Shown one piece after another: positions 1 to 9,469 of a stretch of DNA of 64,000 nucleotides (positions are counted from its first letter, which is position 1; each line of letters begins with the position of its first letter). The notes beneath the pieces are model-generated. The model was not told the DNA's origin. It made no database searches and saw nothing but the letters and a program-made list of their open reading frames with translations. The position numbers and the translations under genes were made by a program. This DNA is from Micropterix aruncella. Its lineage: Eukaryota > Arthropoda > Insecta > Lepidoptera > Micropterigidae. The stretch lies in assembly GCA_944548615.1 (NCBI GenBank), contig OX155960.1, positions 30,223,973 through 30,287,972 of the forward strand, read 5' to 3'.

Positions 1-783
1 GTTGGTATAACTCTTTGTGTGTATGTGTATTTGTATTATGCAAGAATGAATGTTTTGAACTTTATTCCAATAATAATTATATAACCGAACGTCATACCTG
101 TCAGCTCGCAATATGCTTAGTTAAATATCAGCATCCCTAAATACGGGCGTTCTTGCTTAACTAGGTATGCGATGAGCCAACGGCTATGGGTTCAACTTGT
201 TTTTCCTGCACGTTTTATTGTACTGTATACCGAATATTATAGCCATTCGTCTGTAAATCACGTTGTTTAAAATAAATAAATAAATAAAATATACAAGCTA
301 CACTAATATTATGTAGTGCCCAAACTGAATAGTACCCATGCACAGAGATATTTTATATACTTGGCACCGTCGTTGTTCAATTAAACTAAGGATATACCCG
401 GCATTTATACTCAAGGTTTAAATATAAAAATAATTAAACAAAAAAAGACTAACCCACTGGTTGATCACCCAGGGAAGGAAAGAAACTGAAAAATTAATTT
501 GCTTTATTCCTAGCTAACTTACCATTCCTAACACATTATTATTCACCTACCATATATTTATGATTAGCATGCTTTTTGTTCTCTATATTATTATTATCAC
601 ATACCTTTTAAGATTATTAGAAATTTTATTTTTTACTAAAATTTTAGTTTACTTGATTTTATTTTTCAGGGCATTCTTCAGCGTATTTTATTTTATTTAG
701 CATTAGGGAGTACTTAATTATACGAATCTGAGCCTATCTTAGTGCGGACGTCTCGTGCGATCCAGTTAGGTTAGGTTTAATTT
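1..783. other. AT-rich stretch with an A-rich retroelement-like tail
   Basis: No coding region is visible. About 90-293 has more balanced base composition and ends in an (AAAT)n-type tail (270-290), as at the 3' end of a plus-strand LINE or SINE, but no body can be assigned. The rest is AT-rich. A short GTTAGGTTAGG at about 765-776 is not a telomeric array. Confidence 0.4.
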
Positions 784-1858
784 ATTTGTAACTGATATTA
801 CATACCCCACGATAACGGATATAATGTATGCCGATGATCATGCTTCGTAGCCGAAAGCCCAGATGGCCTGCAAAGGTTAATGACTAACCTCGACGTGTCA
901 TGTAAGAACTTTGGCCTAAAAATCAGTGTGAAGAAAACCGAAGTGATGGCCAACACACTTAATGAAGAACCTATATCTATTAAGCTCGGAGAGACTCCTC
1001 TGAAGCAAGTGGACAAATTCAAATACCTTGGTAGCACTATAACAGCAAAATGTGACCTTGACTCTGAACTGAACGGGAGGATAGGAGCTGCTTCTGCAGC
1101 TTTCGGTAAACTCCGTAGCAAAGTCTTCAGCTCACACGACATCAAGCTGGGAAAAAAAGTGTCTGTCTACATGGCGATCGTCCTCCCAAACCTCCTCTAC
1201 TCGTCAGAGACATGGTGCCCATACCGAAAGTACATTCGCGCACTTGACAAATTCCACCTTCGATGCCTACGCGACTTAATGAACATCAAGTGGTCGGACC
1301 GTGTGAGGAACACGGAAGTTCTTCGACGCGCTAAAGTCAGCGGAATAGAAGCATGCATGATGCGACGACAGCTGAGATGGTGCGGACATGTCTCCCGTAT
1401 GCCTGATGAGAGAGTGGCAAAGCGTATCTTTTACGCTGAACTAAAGAACGGCAAGCGGAAACAAGGCGGCCAGCTCCTCAGATACAAGGATACTCAGAAG
1501 AGGCATATGAAAAGGTGCAACATTGAACCCTCTCAGTGGGAGAGTAAAGCGAAAGATCGCCCAGGATGGAGACTGCTAGTGCAGGGCAATGTAGATGATT
1601 TTGAAAAGAAGAGGCTGCTCGACTTAGATGCCAAGCGCGACGAGCTAAAGGCCCGACCACCGGCGGCCATAAAGTATAATTACGTCGATGGTGTCTTGAC
1701 TTGCGCCAAATGTGCACGCACATTCAAAGCCAAGATCGGCTACATCAGTCACCTGAGGGCTCACCAGCAAAACCCCCAACAAAGAATCTAGAATGCAATT
1801 GCTATGGCCGAATACGGCTATATAACTGATATTATGATTTTTTGTAAAATAAAGAATT
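784..1858 (+). pseudogene. 5'-truncated non-LTR retrotransposon: RT C-terminus plus C2H2 finger
   Basis: The open frame 880-1791 (303 codons) is the C-terminal part of a LINE reverse-transcriptase polyprotein. It has the thumb/connector region ([20 protein letters not shown]), a basic segment typical of RTE/Rex1-like proteins ([24 protein letters not shown]) and a terminal Cys-X2-Cys-X12-His-X3-His finger (CAKC near residue 275). The RT active-site box IMYADDHA lies just upstream at 821-844 but in another frame. Frame 880 can be read back to about 848 ([10 protein letters not shown]), so a one-base lesion near 845-850 split the ORF. The first Met at 880 is therefore not a real start. Everything before the YADD box is missing. 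AATAAA at 1848-1853 marks the probable 3' end. The family is recognised from the protein pattern; the exact clade is uncertain. Confidence 0.88.
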
Positions 1859-1889
1859 TGAAAATTTGATTTTAAATTACATTTTAATG

Positions 1890-2520
1890 AAATATTAATG
1901 CCGAGTCGCCGGAGGCTAGCCGAGAAACGAAGCGTGCCGCCCGAGGCGGTTGTGTAACGGAACCCAAGCGGTTTCGTCCGCCGGCCGTGAGTGTTCAAGA
2001 AAGTGTCAAGTTCTCATTAGCGAAATTTCTCGTTCAGGAAATAAATAGTTAATTAGATTGAGATTCGAGTCCGCAACGAGCAGCCCTATCAATTACACTC
2101 AATAGTACCGATTGCACCGATTGGATGTCCACAAAAGAGTCTCGAATTGGTGTCCATTGTGGCGGACACTTTCGGGGATGTTGACCGCGCGGCGCCGCGG
2201 AAAATCAAGATCAAGAGCGGCGAAGGGCGAAGACGCGGAAGAGAGAGGGAAGGCACTTAATTGGAAAACGTTTTTAATCAACGACAAGGGCGTGCAGCTT
2301 TTTTCCACACTGTCGCCTCTTTTGCGGCCGCTACATGTGTGCGATGGTGGGGGTAGGCAAGGGGGGGGGGGAGGGGTGGAGATGGGGGATGTGAAAGGAT
2401 AGTCACCGCTTGCTCTCTCGGCCACTTTGTCATGTTTTGTCCGTGCGTGCAACACTTGCCGCCATCGGAAGGGATCAACAAGCGACTGGCGCTGGGAACA
2501 TTTATGTTCTTTTACTTTTG
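1890..2520. promoter_or_regulatory. GC-balanced low-copy block, candidate conserved non-coding element
   Basis: The block breaks from the AT-rich surroundings: CpG-rich segments, a G-run (about 2361-2373) and TTAATTAG/TTAATTGG homeodomain-type cores. I see no similarity to other parts of the window. Open frames here on both strands follow from base composition. The regulatory reading is inference. Confidence 0.3.
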
Positions 2521-3121
2521 CGATAATGAGTTAAGACTCCATAGTTAGAGAGGTTATTGCAGGGATTCTTACATGCTACAGGTACAATATAGGTAGGCTA
2601 CAATATAGGTACATCTTAAACTATAAAAGACAGTATTCAGTATTCAATTTATTCATTCAGAATATTCAATAAAAGCATGAATATTAGAATTCGTCTGTTG
2701 CTAGTAGTATATTAATATATGTAGATATAAAACTATTAAAGCATACATATTAATTCGACAATAGCGTTGACTAAAGACGGCTTTACACGGCAGACAAATA
2801 AAATAAAAAATAAAAAAATTGAGCTGAATCCATGTACATGAGAATACATATAAAATAGATAATTATTATAAGAATATTAATAGTCATCTTAGGCACTTTA
2901 TACAAAAAATAATCACACAATAGAAAGCATCAAAACAAAAATGGAAAAAAACAACGTATGTATATGATCATGTATGTTACGTTACACATTGTAATCTACA
3001 TATTAAATATTAAATTCATAATATTATTATTAAACAATAAGAACTGAAATGAGGTACCTGAAAGTTACATATTATTGTTATTCCCATTTGAAAGAATTGG
3101 CATACTCAAAAAAAAGTAGGG
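2521..3121. other. AT-rich stretch, nothing assignable
   Basis: A short imperfect duplication of 'CTACAATATAGGTAC' type lies at about 2578-2613. Otherwise only AT-rich sequence. Confidence 0.4.
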
Positions 3122-3419
3122 CGGTGCCAACTACAGCGGGCGAACCTGTCACCCCAGGCTCGTATAACGATATGTTATCGTTCTTTCAGCCTTTGGATGA
3201 ACAAAGAAGACTTAGAGACAAGACAATCTACTGTCTAACTCCGCCAACAAGCCCTTTAGAGGCCAACGCCTTGCGACGAGGCACCGGAAAAAGTAACCAG
3301 CGGGCAGCCTCGCACTCTAACTACCAGTTTTGGTAGGATAACTCCGTCTAGAGTTAACCTTCAAGACACCTTTGTCCTCCCGACTGGTTGCAGGACCGAA
3401 GTCGCTTACGCGGCTTTTA
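3122..3419 (-). repeat. Repeat family R, copy A (partial)
   Basis: The segment matches, in the same orientation, the 41772-42060 part of copy C and, inverted, the 3' half of copy B. Shared landmarks are ACAGCGGGCGAACCTGTCACC near its start, a block equivalent to TTAGAGGCCAACGCCTTGCG, and GACCGAAGTCGCTTACGCGG near its end. It lacks the part containing the conserved PIDCAL peptide of the longer copies. Strand is given relative to that peptide. The family is not one I can name. Confidence 0.75.
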
Positions 3420-3880
3420 GCTGCTGTATTACGAAAATAAAATTAAGTTACAAAAAACTTTAAACCATAATTATGAATGAAAATTTAGTTAAAATATTAA
3501 TATATTTAAGGCGCGTTAAAAAATTCTTAGACATGTTAATATTGTCGATGAAATGATGCCCGCAAGAGTTTTGGTGTATTAAACTTCAATACAATCATTT
3601 TGAAGTCATTAAAATGAAATATAATAGTATAGCCATTAGGAGTTCTATGTTTGCGGCGGCAAATAATCATGCAGCTTACTTTCGTTACCATTCTATATCA
3701 TTTCAAGGCATTACCCGACTAGAAGTTGTAATAAAGTATCAAGTGGAGACACTTTTACAGCCACTGACTATATTATAAGGGTGGCTTATACTACCAAAAG
3801 TAGCCGTTATGACCGCTATTTGGCCGCTATTCAGCTAAAAGCCGTATAAAATGCGCCTAATCCGGTAGTATAGACGTTAT
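3420..3880. other. AT-rich stretch with a small imperfect hairpin
   Basis: GGCTTATACTACC (3783-3795) is loosely complementary to GGTAGTATAGAC (3862-3873), so a roughly 95-bp palindromic remnant is possible. Nothing else is assignable. Confidence 0.3.
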
Positions 3881-3957
3881 ATATGTGTATGTGTGTATGT
3901 ATGTATATGTATATGTATATATGTGTATATGTATATGTGTGTGTGTAAGTGTATGTG
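3881..3957. repeat. TG/TA-rich microsatellite
   Basis: Interrupted tracts of TATG, TG and TATA dinucleotide-type repeats. Confidence 0.9.
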
Positions 3958-4006
3958 TCCTACGTCAGTTATGCTTCTCCACCCAAGTCTGAAAATAAAT
4001 CGTATG

Positions 4007-4046
4007 CTATACTCGGCCTAGTTGGGCTATACTCGGCCTAGTTGGG
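4007..4046. repeat. Perfect 20-bp tandem duplication
   Basis: CTATACTCGGCCTAGTTGGG occurs twice head to tail (4007-4026 and 4027-4046). It is followed by a CATGCGTCGCGCATG palindrome and an A-rich (AAATAA)n tail at 4138-4160, so the tract 3960-4160 may be the 3' end of a small plus-strand retroelement. Confidence 0.9.
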
Positions 4047-4160
4047 CATGCGTCGCGCATGGTCATGTGAATGTGGGTCGTCCTTTACTTTGCACCATTA
4101 CTTGGTATGACCATTTTATGAATTTCGCATGTTATGTTAAAATAAATAAAAATAAATAAA

Positions 4161-4540
4161 CGTGTTACATGGCTGCTATATGACCAGTTTTTGTGACTAA
4201 AAGCTGTAGCGATAACGTTGCCATGATCGTTGTATAGCCAATTTGTGCTACTTGGGTAATTACATTTTTATCAAAGTTATGAAATAAGTCCCTTTTGAGG
4301 CCCCTTTGAGTCGTGGGCCCTCGGCGATCGCAGACTAGCCGACCTGGCCAGTCTGGGCCTGCCTACAGTGGACTTCGGTCAGATCAAACTTACACATAAT
4401 ATATTTTGAGCGTTAAAACATTAAACGTAATTAAGATACCGTTTTCTCCATAATCAAACAATCCGGATCCTCAATAATTTAAAGAACGGTAAGAGGCTTT
4501 GCGGCGACGATTCGGTCGCATGATGCGCCGCGAAACAAAA
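4161..4540. other. No gene; unassigned sequence
   Basis: Moderately GC-rich at 4290-4380 (GGGCCCTCGGCGATCG, then a CCGACCTGGCCAGTCTGG stretch), perhaps an old repeat fragment. No coding signal. Confidence 0.3.
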
Positions 4541-5120
4541 GCACCATTAGCCGCCCGCTATGGGGAAAATCGCTAACGACGAAAAATAATAACTTAAATT
4601 ACACTCCTGTGTCGCATTTTTTCGTCTCCCGCGCGGGGGTCATTAGCTCGGTGACAGTTCCGCGCGGCGCGGGCGCAGCCCTAATGAGTTGTCACGGCCA
4701 ATTAAGTAACTGTACCTGGGCGCAGCAGAAGCGACATGTTAATTTGGTGCCGAATCTAACGAGAGACACCGAAACCTCTTATTTATTCGCGATTAAGCGT
4801 ATTCACTTCATGCTTAATTAGCGTGGCTCATTAGGGCACTTTTCCGCCCCGCACTCGTTTTCCGTGACACACCGTAATGACCATTAATGAGTGGTGGATT
4901 GGAGGAGGAAGGAACTGTTCTCCTTGTCTCAAATTGTTTGTACAAATTATCAGAGCCGCTGTGTGAGCGTAATGTGTCCGCGCGTTACGCCGCAAATCAT
5001 AATTTAGACGGCGGAAAAATAGCAGCCAACGACGCGATAATGAAGCCTGTGGAGAAATTGCAAAATTTGTTGCATGAATTTGTCGAATGCTACTCTGGCC
5101 TACTAATGCCATTCTAAGGA
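4541..5120. promoter_or_regulatory. TAAT-rich GC-balanced block, candidate enhancer/CNE
   Basis: Many homeodomain-type cores (CATTAG, CTAATGAG, TTAATTAG, GGCTCATTAGGGC, CCATTAATGAG) sit in CpG-containing, non-repetitive sequence. The short open frames on both strands overlap each other and have no recognisable domains. Regulatory function is inference. Confidence 0.35.
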
Positions 5121-5612
5121 TAAAATAATCATTGATAATTGCAAGATTAATCCAATAAATTTTAATAATTAGACCGAAATTAGATGAATACCGACTAATT
5201 CTTGCACTTGACTATGATTACAGATCTTTAAATATCTCGAGTGCTGTGTACCTCTACAATACAATACAATACAATCAACTACTCCAGTAGATAGGCATTC
5301 CTACACTTGGATGCGTCACAAAATGAAATGCTAAAAATTTAATTATTAAAAACATAACTATCGTGATAGTTGTCATGGCTGTAATATTATATTCAATATT
5401 ACCTATATACAAATAATCAAAATATACTGATATGATTTAAGAGTCAGGGAGAATAATATATTAAAATAGAAATGCAAATTCTATGTAGAATAATCAAAAA
5501 TTATATATTTTATTGTCAATCCAGCAATATGCCTTCGTATTATTTTTTTCTAAATTAATAGATGTATAATAAATTATATGAAAATTAGAATGTCAGCTAT
5601 CATAATACCATT
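5121..5612. other. AT-rich stretch with an (ACAAT)4 microsatellite
   Basis: The pentanucleotide tract is at 5256-5275. The rest may include the 3' UTR of the minus-strand retroelement that ends at 5613-5640. Confidence 0.5.
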
Positions 5613-6000
5613 ATGTTTAAAACTTTACGCATTTCATTAATCATCAACATGGAAAATAAACTCAGAATTTTCGAACTCCCTTATACCATAAATTGGGTTT
5701 CTTACCAAATTATGTATAATTATCTTTTTAAATTGGTCTTTTCCAAGGCTTTTCATTTGCTCTGGAATCTTATTATAGAAGGAAAAATTTTGGTGAATAA
5801 AACTGTATCGCACTTTGCTAAGTCGCTGTCGGTTTATGTGGAGATTGGATTTATTCCTCGTAACGTGATGATGAAAATCACTATTCACCGGAGGTTCTGT
5901 TAGGTGTCTACGAGCGTACATAATATTTTGGTAGATGACTCTGAATAAAGACAAGCTCTGGCATGGGATTATGCGCAGTGAAATCCGTCCGCAAATACTT
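5613..6000 (-). pseudogene. Non-LTR retrotransposon RT C-terminus (CR1/Jockey-like)
   Basis: On the minus strand the frame from about 5960 to 5637 reads as the C-terminal tail of a CR1/Jockey-type reverse transcriptase: FRVIYQNIMYARRHL, then VTRNKSNLHINRQRLSK, then FYNKIPEQMKSLGKDQFK. This basic tail ('TRNK...L...R...S...YNKLP') follows the RT thumb in these elements. The RT palm, endonuclease and 5' end are absent. Upstream (5960-6000) the frame stays open with no further motif. The copy is a dead 5'-truncated insertion. Family recognition is from pattern only. Confidence 0.85.
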
Positions 6001-6320
6001 AGGGTGAGCTTCGCCTGCTTTTCCTACGATTTCATATAAATAAGCTGGTTTTTAAAAGTATTTTTTGTAAAATGGGGCTGTTTTGGGGTAACGATTCATA
6101 CGATATATTACAGTTTCATAGTGAATATCATCGGTTTTAATATTTTAAAGTGAAAATAAATATTAGTTAGTTTAATATGAATATTTGTCTCCTTCGAAAT
6201 AAGAAGTTTATATAAAAGTACTGTTAAATAACCTCTAACTACGATGAGAGAGAAGACCTTTGAGATAAGATGAGAAGAATACTTCGTTACCATTATATCG
6301 AGTGTTAAATGAGTGTTAAA
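6001..6320. other. AT-rich stretch, nothing assignable
   Basis: No coding or repeat signal beyond simple AT-richness. Confidence 0.4.
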
Positions 6321-6727
6321 TACATGTTCAGTTTTAATTAACAGGCATTCTTCAAGGGGGTGAATCAGTGCTAGCAGGTAGACTTTTGTCTACCTAGTAG
6401 CTAGTAACTTTTGATATAAAATCTTTTTTTTTATTATTATTTAAAAATTTGAAGAACTTGACTTATATACCTACATTTTTAACAAGGGTTTGAACGTAGG
6501 TGAAATATCGCTAATAAAAATATTTGTAATATTTTACCTACCGCTAGATGGCGCATCGTGCTCAATGCTTTTTATATTTTTTTAATAAAAAATACTTTTT
6601 TCAAATTCGAAAAAAAATGTTTTTGTTTTTCCCACAAATTTATATTAAAAGTTGCTTACTTGCTCGTATTAATCACACCCTTCTAGAATGCCGGTTAATT
6701 AAAACTCATCTTGTATATGGGAAAATC
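6321..6727. mobile_element. Foldback MITE family M1, copy 1
   Basis: Long terminal inverted repeats: the left end GTTTTAATTAACAGGCATTC (6331-6350) is mirrored at the right end (reverse complement GTTTTAATTAACCGGCATTC, 6695-6714). The inverted homology continues inward through TGAATCAGTGCTAGC versus TGATTAATACGAGC. A palindromic core carries TATTTTACCTACCGCTAGATGGCGC. The same architecture recurs at 16019-16420 and 58620-58997. It has no ORF, so it is non-autonomous. Confidence 0.8.
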
Positions 6728-6870
6728 CAGCTAGGTTAAGGGTATAATTAGTGATTACAATGTTTCGACAGGCAGACTAATAATAGCGCGCAGTGCAGGG
6801 CTCCTAGACGACGCGTAGCCGATATCGTCTCAAAACAATAAAAATCTTAGCGAAAATCCTCCCGGTCGAC
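6728..6870. other. Short unassigned spacer
   Basis: Mixed-composition sequence between two MITEs; no signal seen. Confidence 0.3.
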
Positions 6871-7135
6871 ATGTCGTCGTTGCGGCGACCAAACCTGTTA
6901 TGTGTACTTTTTTGAGAAAATAACTTTTGGATACAGAATGATGGGAAAAACTGCTATGCGTCGACTGGCGCATTTCTGCTATGTTCTGATGGGCTCAATT
7001 AATGCCACAGCACAACAACCAAATCTGCTATCAGCACTGGGCCAGATAAAATCTACTATGTGTACATTTACACATTACAACAACGAATTTTAAATTTGAC
7101 ACATAGCAGGTTTGGTCGGCGCAACGACGACGATA
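6871..7135. mobile_element. 265-bp MITE with ~36-bp TIRs and subterminal repeats
   Basis: The left end ATGTCGTCGTTGCGGCGACC continues with AAACCTGTTATGTGT. The right end is its near-perfect reverse complement (ATCGTCGTCGTTGCGCCGAC, then CAAACCTGCTATGTGTC). A CTGCTATG-like word recurs inside (about 6952, 6977, 7027 and the TIR edges), as with transposase-binding subterminal repeats. No ORF. The superfamily is not assignable without a clear target-site duplication. Confidence 0.8.
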
Positions 7136-7990
7136 TGTATATTCCTCGAATCAATATTCCACAACGCTATCGCTCATACAATTTCAGTTGACTACCCGCG
7201 GTGTTTTTACTTCCCTAAGCTGTAACAACGTAGCATTTGGAAAGGAATATCGGAAGTGAACGGCTGACTGACCGCCTGTCTACGTCTGGCATTAACACTA
7301 GTGGTCGCGCTCTACGATCCTTCATGTAGGGCATTAACCTAATGTATGCATTGTACTGCAGCGACTTTTAGCTCAGCCTGAAACGCTTCAATTGAATAAT
7401 TAACTTTCATGTTTATTTCGCACATTAAGCTAGCCTAGGCTATACGACCTGCGCGGCAGTTCATGTCGTAGGGTTATTAAAAAAGTAACGCAATAAAAGC
7501 GAGGTCGCGATATGAGACATGTATTTAGTTGCTTATGGCTAATTGGCATTCTAATTGATTCTGGCATTTAGCGCAGATTGTTTAATCGAGTAGCTGTCTT
7601 CATACAAAGTAACGTAATGGGCGCAGCACACGAATCAAACGCGGGATCGCTTAGCGAGTAATTACGATGAGGCGAGAGGAGAGCTCCTAACTGCCGCCAA
7701 TCAGCCGTAAGTGACCGCGCGGTGTAGGGCTAGCCGTACAGCTTAGCCGTACGCCGAGCGTAGAGCAGACAGCGTAATGTGCCATTGTTACAATTTCATT
7801 GATTAAAACCGGCCGTTAGATGAGTAGCCGTTGGCGACCGGCGACTAGCGGCGACGCCGACGGCCATCATAACGAGTTATTAACGGCGACGTCCATCTTT
7901 CATCGACACACGTAGCTACGTCGCGACGCGGCGACACGCCTGAAGCTTCCGCGGGCTTCGAAGTGAGATTCATCTGTAACATTTATTGAG
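7136..7990. promoter_or_regulatory. GC-balanced low-copy block, candidate CNE cluster
   Basis: Contains TAATTAACTTTC, GGCTAATTGGCATTCTAATTG, GAGTAATTACGATG and a CGG-rich segment (7800-7960). No repeats shared with the rest of the window and no convincing ORF. Regulatory role is inference. Confidence 0.3.
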
Positions 7991-8079
7991 GTTGATAATG
8001 CAAGTGCAATAAAGATTCGATGATTTGCCAGCGAATAACTGCTCTGATAGATGTTTTTAAAGAGGCTTAGCTACATCTA

Positions 8080-8235
8080 TCTATTTATTTAATCATTTAT
8101 TCAAGAAAATATATAACAAACATTTAAACACAATGATTCTGGTTCACTCAGGCAGCGCCGGTTCCAAGGAAGACACCCATTTTTATGATAGCAGCATTAA
8201 ATGTAAATTTACGAAAAAGATGTTTTTTAATATGT
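8080..8235 (-). repeat. LINE 3'-UTR remnant
   Basis: On the minus strand, CTTCCTTGGAACCGGCGCTG is followed by an AATAAATGATTAAATAAAT tail. It resembles the 3'-UTR motif CTACCTTGGAACAGGCGGCA seen at 29326-29361 (minus) and related copies near 37807 and 15553. RT coding is not preserved here. Confidence 0.5.
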
Positions 8236-8880
8236 TGGTTTTATAAGCTAAGATCAAAATAGTTAATAAATTGTTATATTAAAATAAAAAAAAATGAAAA
8301 CAAGCAATATATATTTAATAAACCAAAATAGACGACGTAAGACCAAGTAATAAAATTAGTAGTATATAAATATAAAATAAATCTAAATACAAAATATTAA
8401 GTAGGTAAGGTAATTTACGAATAGGTACCAAATTTATATTGCCAGAGATGTGAGAAAGTGTAAATTGTGTGTGTGTATAAATGCGTTTCTATTTTTAAAA
8501 CGTCATGATGAAATATACAGTTTTTATTTTTTCTTTTCTAATTAGCCATCGAATGACGTAGATTTTAAGTATTTCCAGTGTCGGTATTAAAATATCGAAG
8601 TATTTTCCTAAAATATTGATTCATCTCGGAGCAAGGTAATGATAATAATGGTGTAGTCCAAAATTTTTACGGATATTTCGTATATTTAATTTTATCTTTA
8701 ATTTTAATTATATCATTAGCGATTTAAAGAAAACGTTAATAGATTTTAGACAAAGGACGCATGATTTTATTCAGCTTGTGTGAAGGCTAATAATTAATCG
8801 CATATATTATATTTAATTTAATTTAATGTATTTATATTTAATTATGTCTTGGTTATATTAAGTGCGAATAAAATAGGTTT
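8236..8880. other. AT-rich stretch, nothing assignable
   Basis: A short GT run at 8467-8478. No coding or repeat structure recognised. Confidence 0.4.
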
Positions 8881-9260
8881 ATTATTAATTTATCGAAACG
8901 TCGACTGTCGAGTTCTCGTTGAGCTGTCGCTATCCCCATTAGCGAGGTAATTAGCGGTCGCTTGTTAATTAGCGAATTGGAGGCAGGCTCGGCGCGGAGG
9001 GCATGCAACGAGAGAGGAGCCGGCGAGAGAGGCGATCGAGAGCCTCCTCCCTCGCAGGCGAGATGAGGCGGCCGCCGCCCCGCCCACTATCGCCGTCACC
9101 GGCGCCTCTCTCGATGCACTCTCTCGCACGTATGCAAAGCGGCGCCCGCACTCGCCCCAGTGCGCGCACACCTCATTGGCGAGTTGCGGCCCCGACCGGC
9201 CAGCAATACAGCCTCCACCATACCTATCATCGTACCCTGCAAGGATATGTATTGCGACTA
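8881..9260. promoter_or_regulatory. CpG-rich block with clustered TAATTAGCG sites
   Basis: At 8936-8985 the word TTAGCG occurs three times in about 45 bp (CATTAGCGAGG, TAATTAGCGGTCG, TTAATTAGCGAATTG), next to a CpG-rich purine/pyrimidine-biased tract (9003-9180) with ATGCAAAG at 9132-9139. The overlapping open frames on both strands are GC artefacts. Looks like a homeodomain/POU-type regulatory module; inference. Confidence 0.4.
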
Positions 9261-9469
9261 GGGATGTGCTATTATAATAGGAAATTAAATTTTAATTATA
9301 TTTCACTTAAGAATAACTAATTATTAATTAACATTTTATTTGACTTGTCATGCCCGTTTATCCATTTTTAGTCATCTCATAGCTCACACATGTTTCAGAG
9401 GTAACTGAAGTAACTGCCAGACGAAATTCACTGGAGAATACATTAGTACCATAATCAACCTTAATATAA
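9261..9469. other. AT-rich spacer
   Basis: No feature recognised. The EN region of the following LINE fragment may begin within its last bases. Confidence 0.3.

Noticed and set aside
765..776. TTAGG telomere-like repeats
   Set aside because: Only two units; AACCTAAC words of this length are common by chance and also occur at 22216 and 21295.
8965..9320. Open frames of 66-105 codons on both strands
   Set aside because: Mutually overlapping, low-complexity Arg/Ser/Ala; better explained as a CpG-rich regulatory block.
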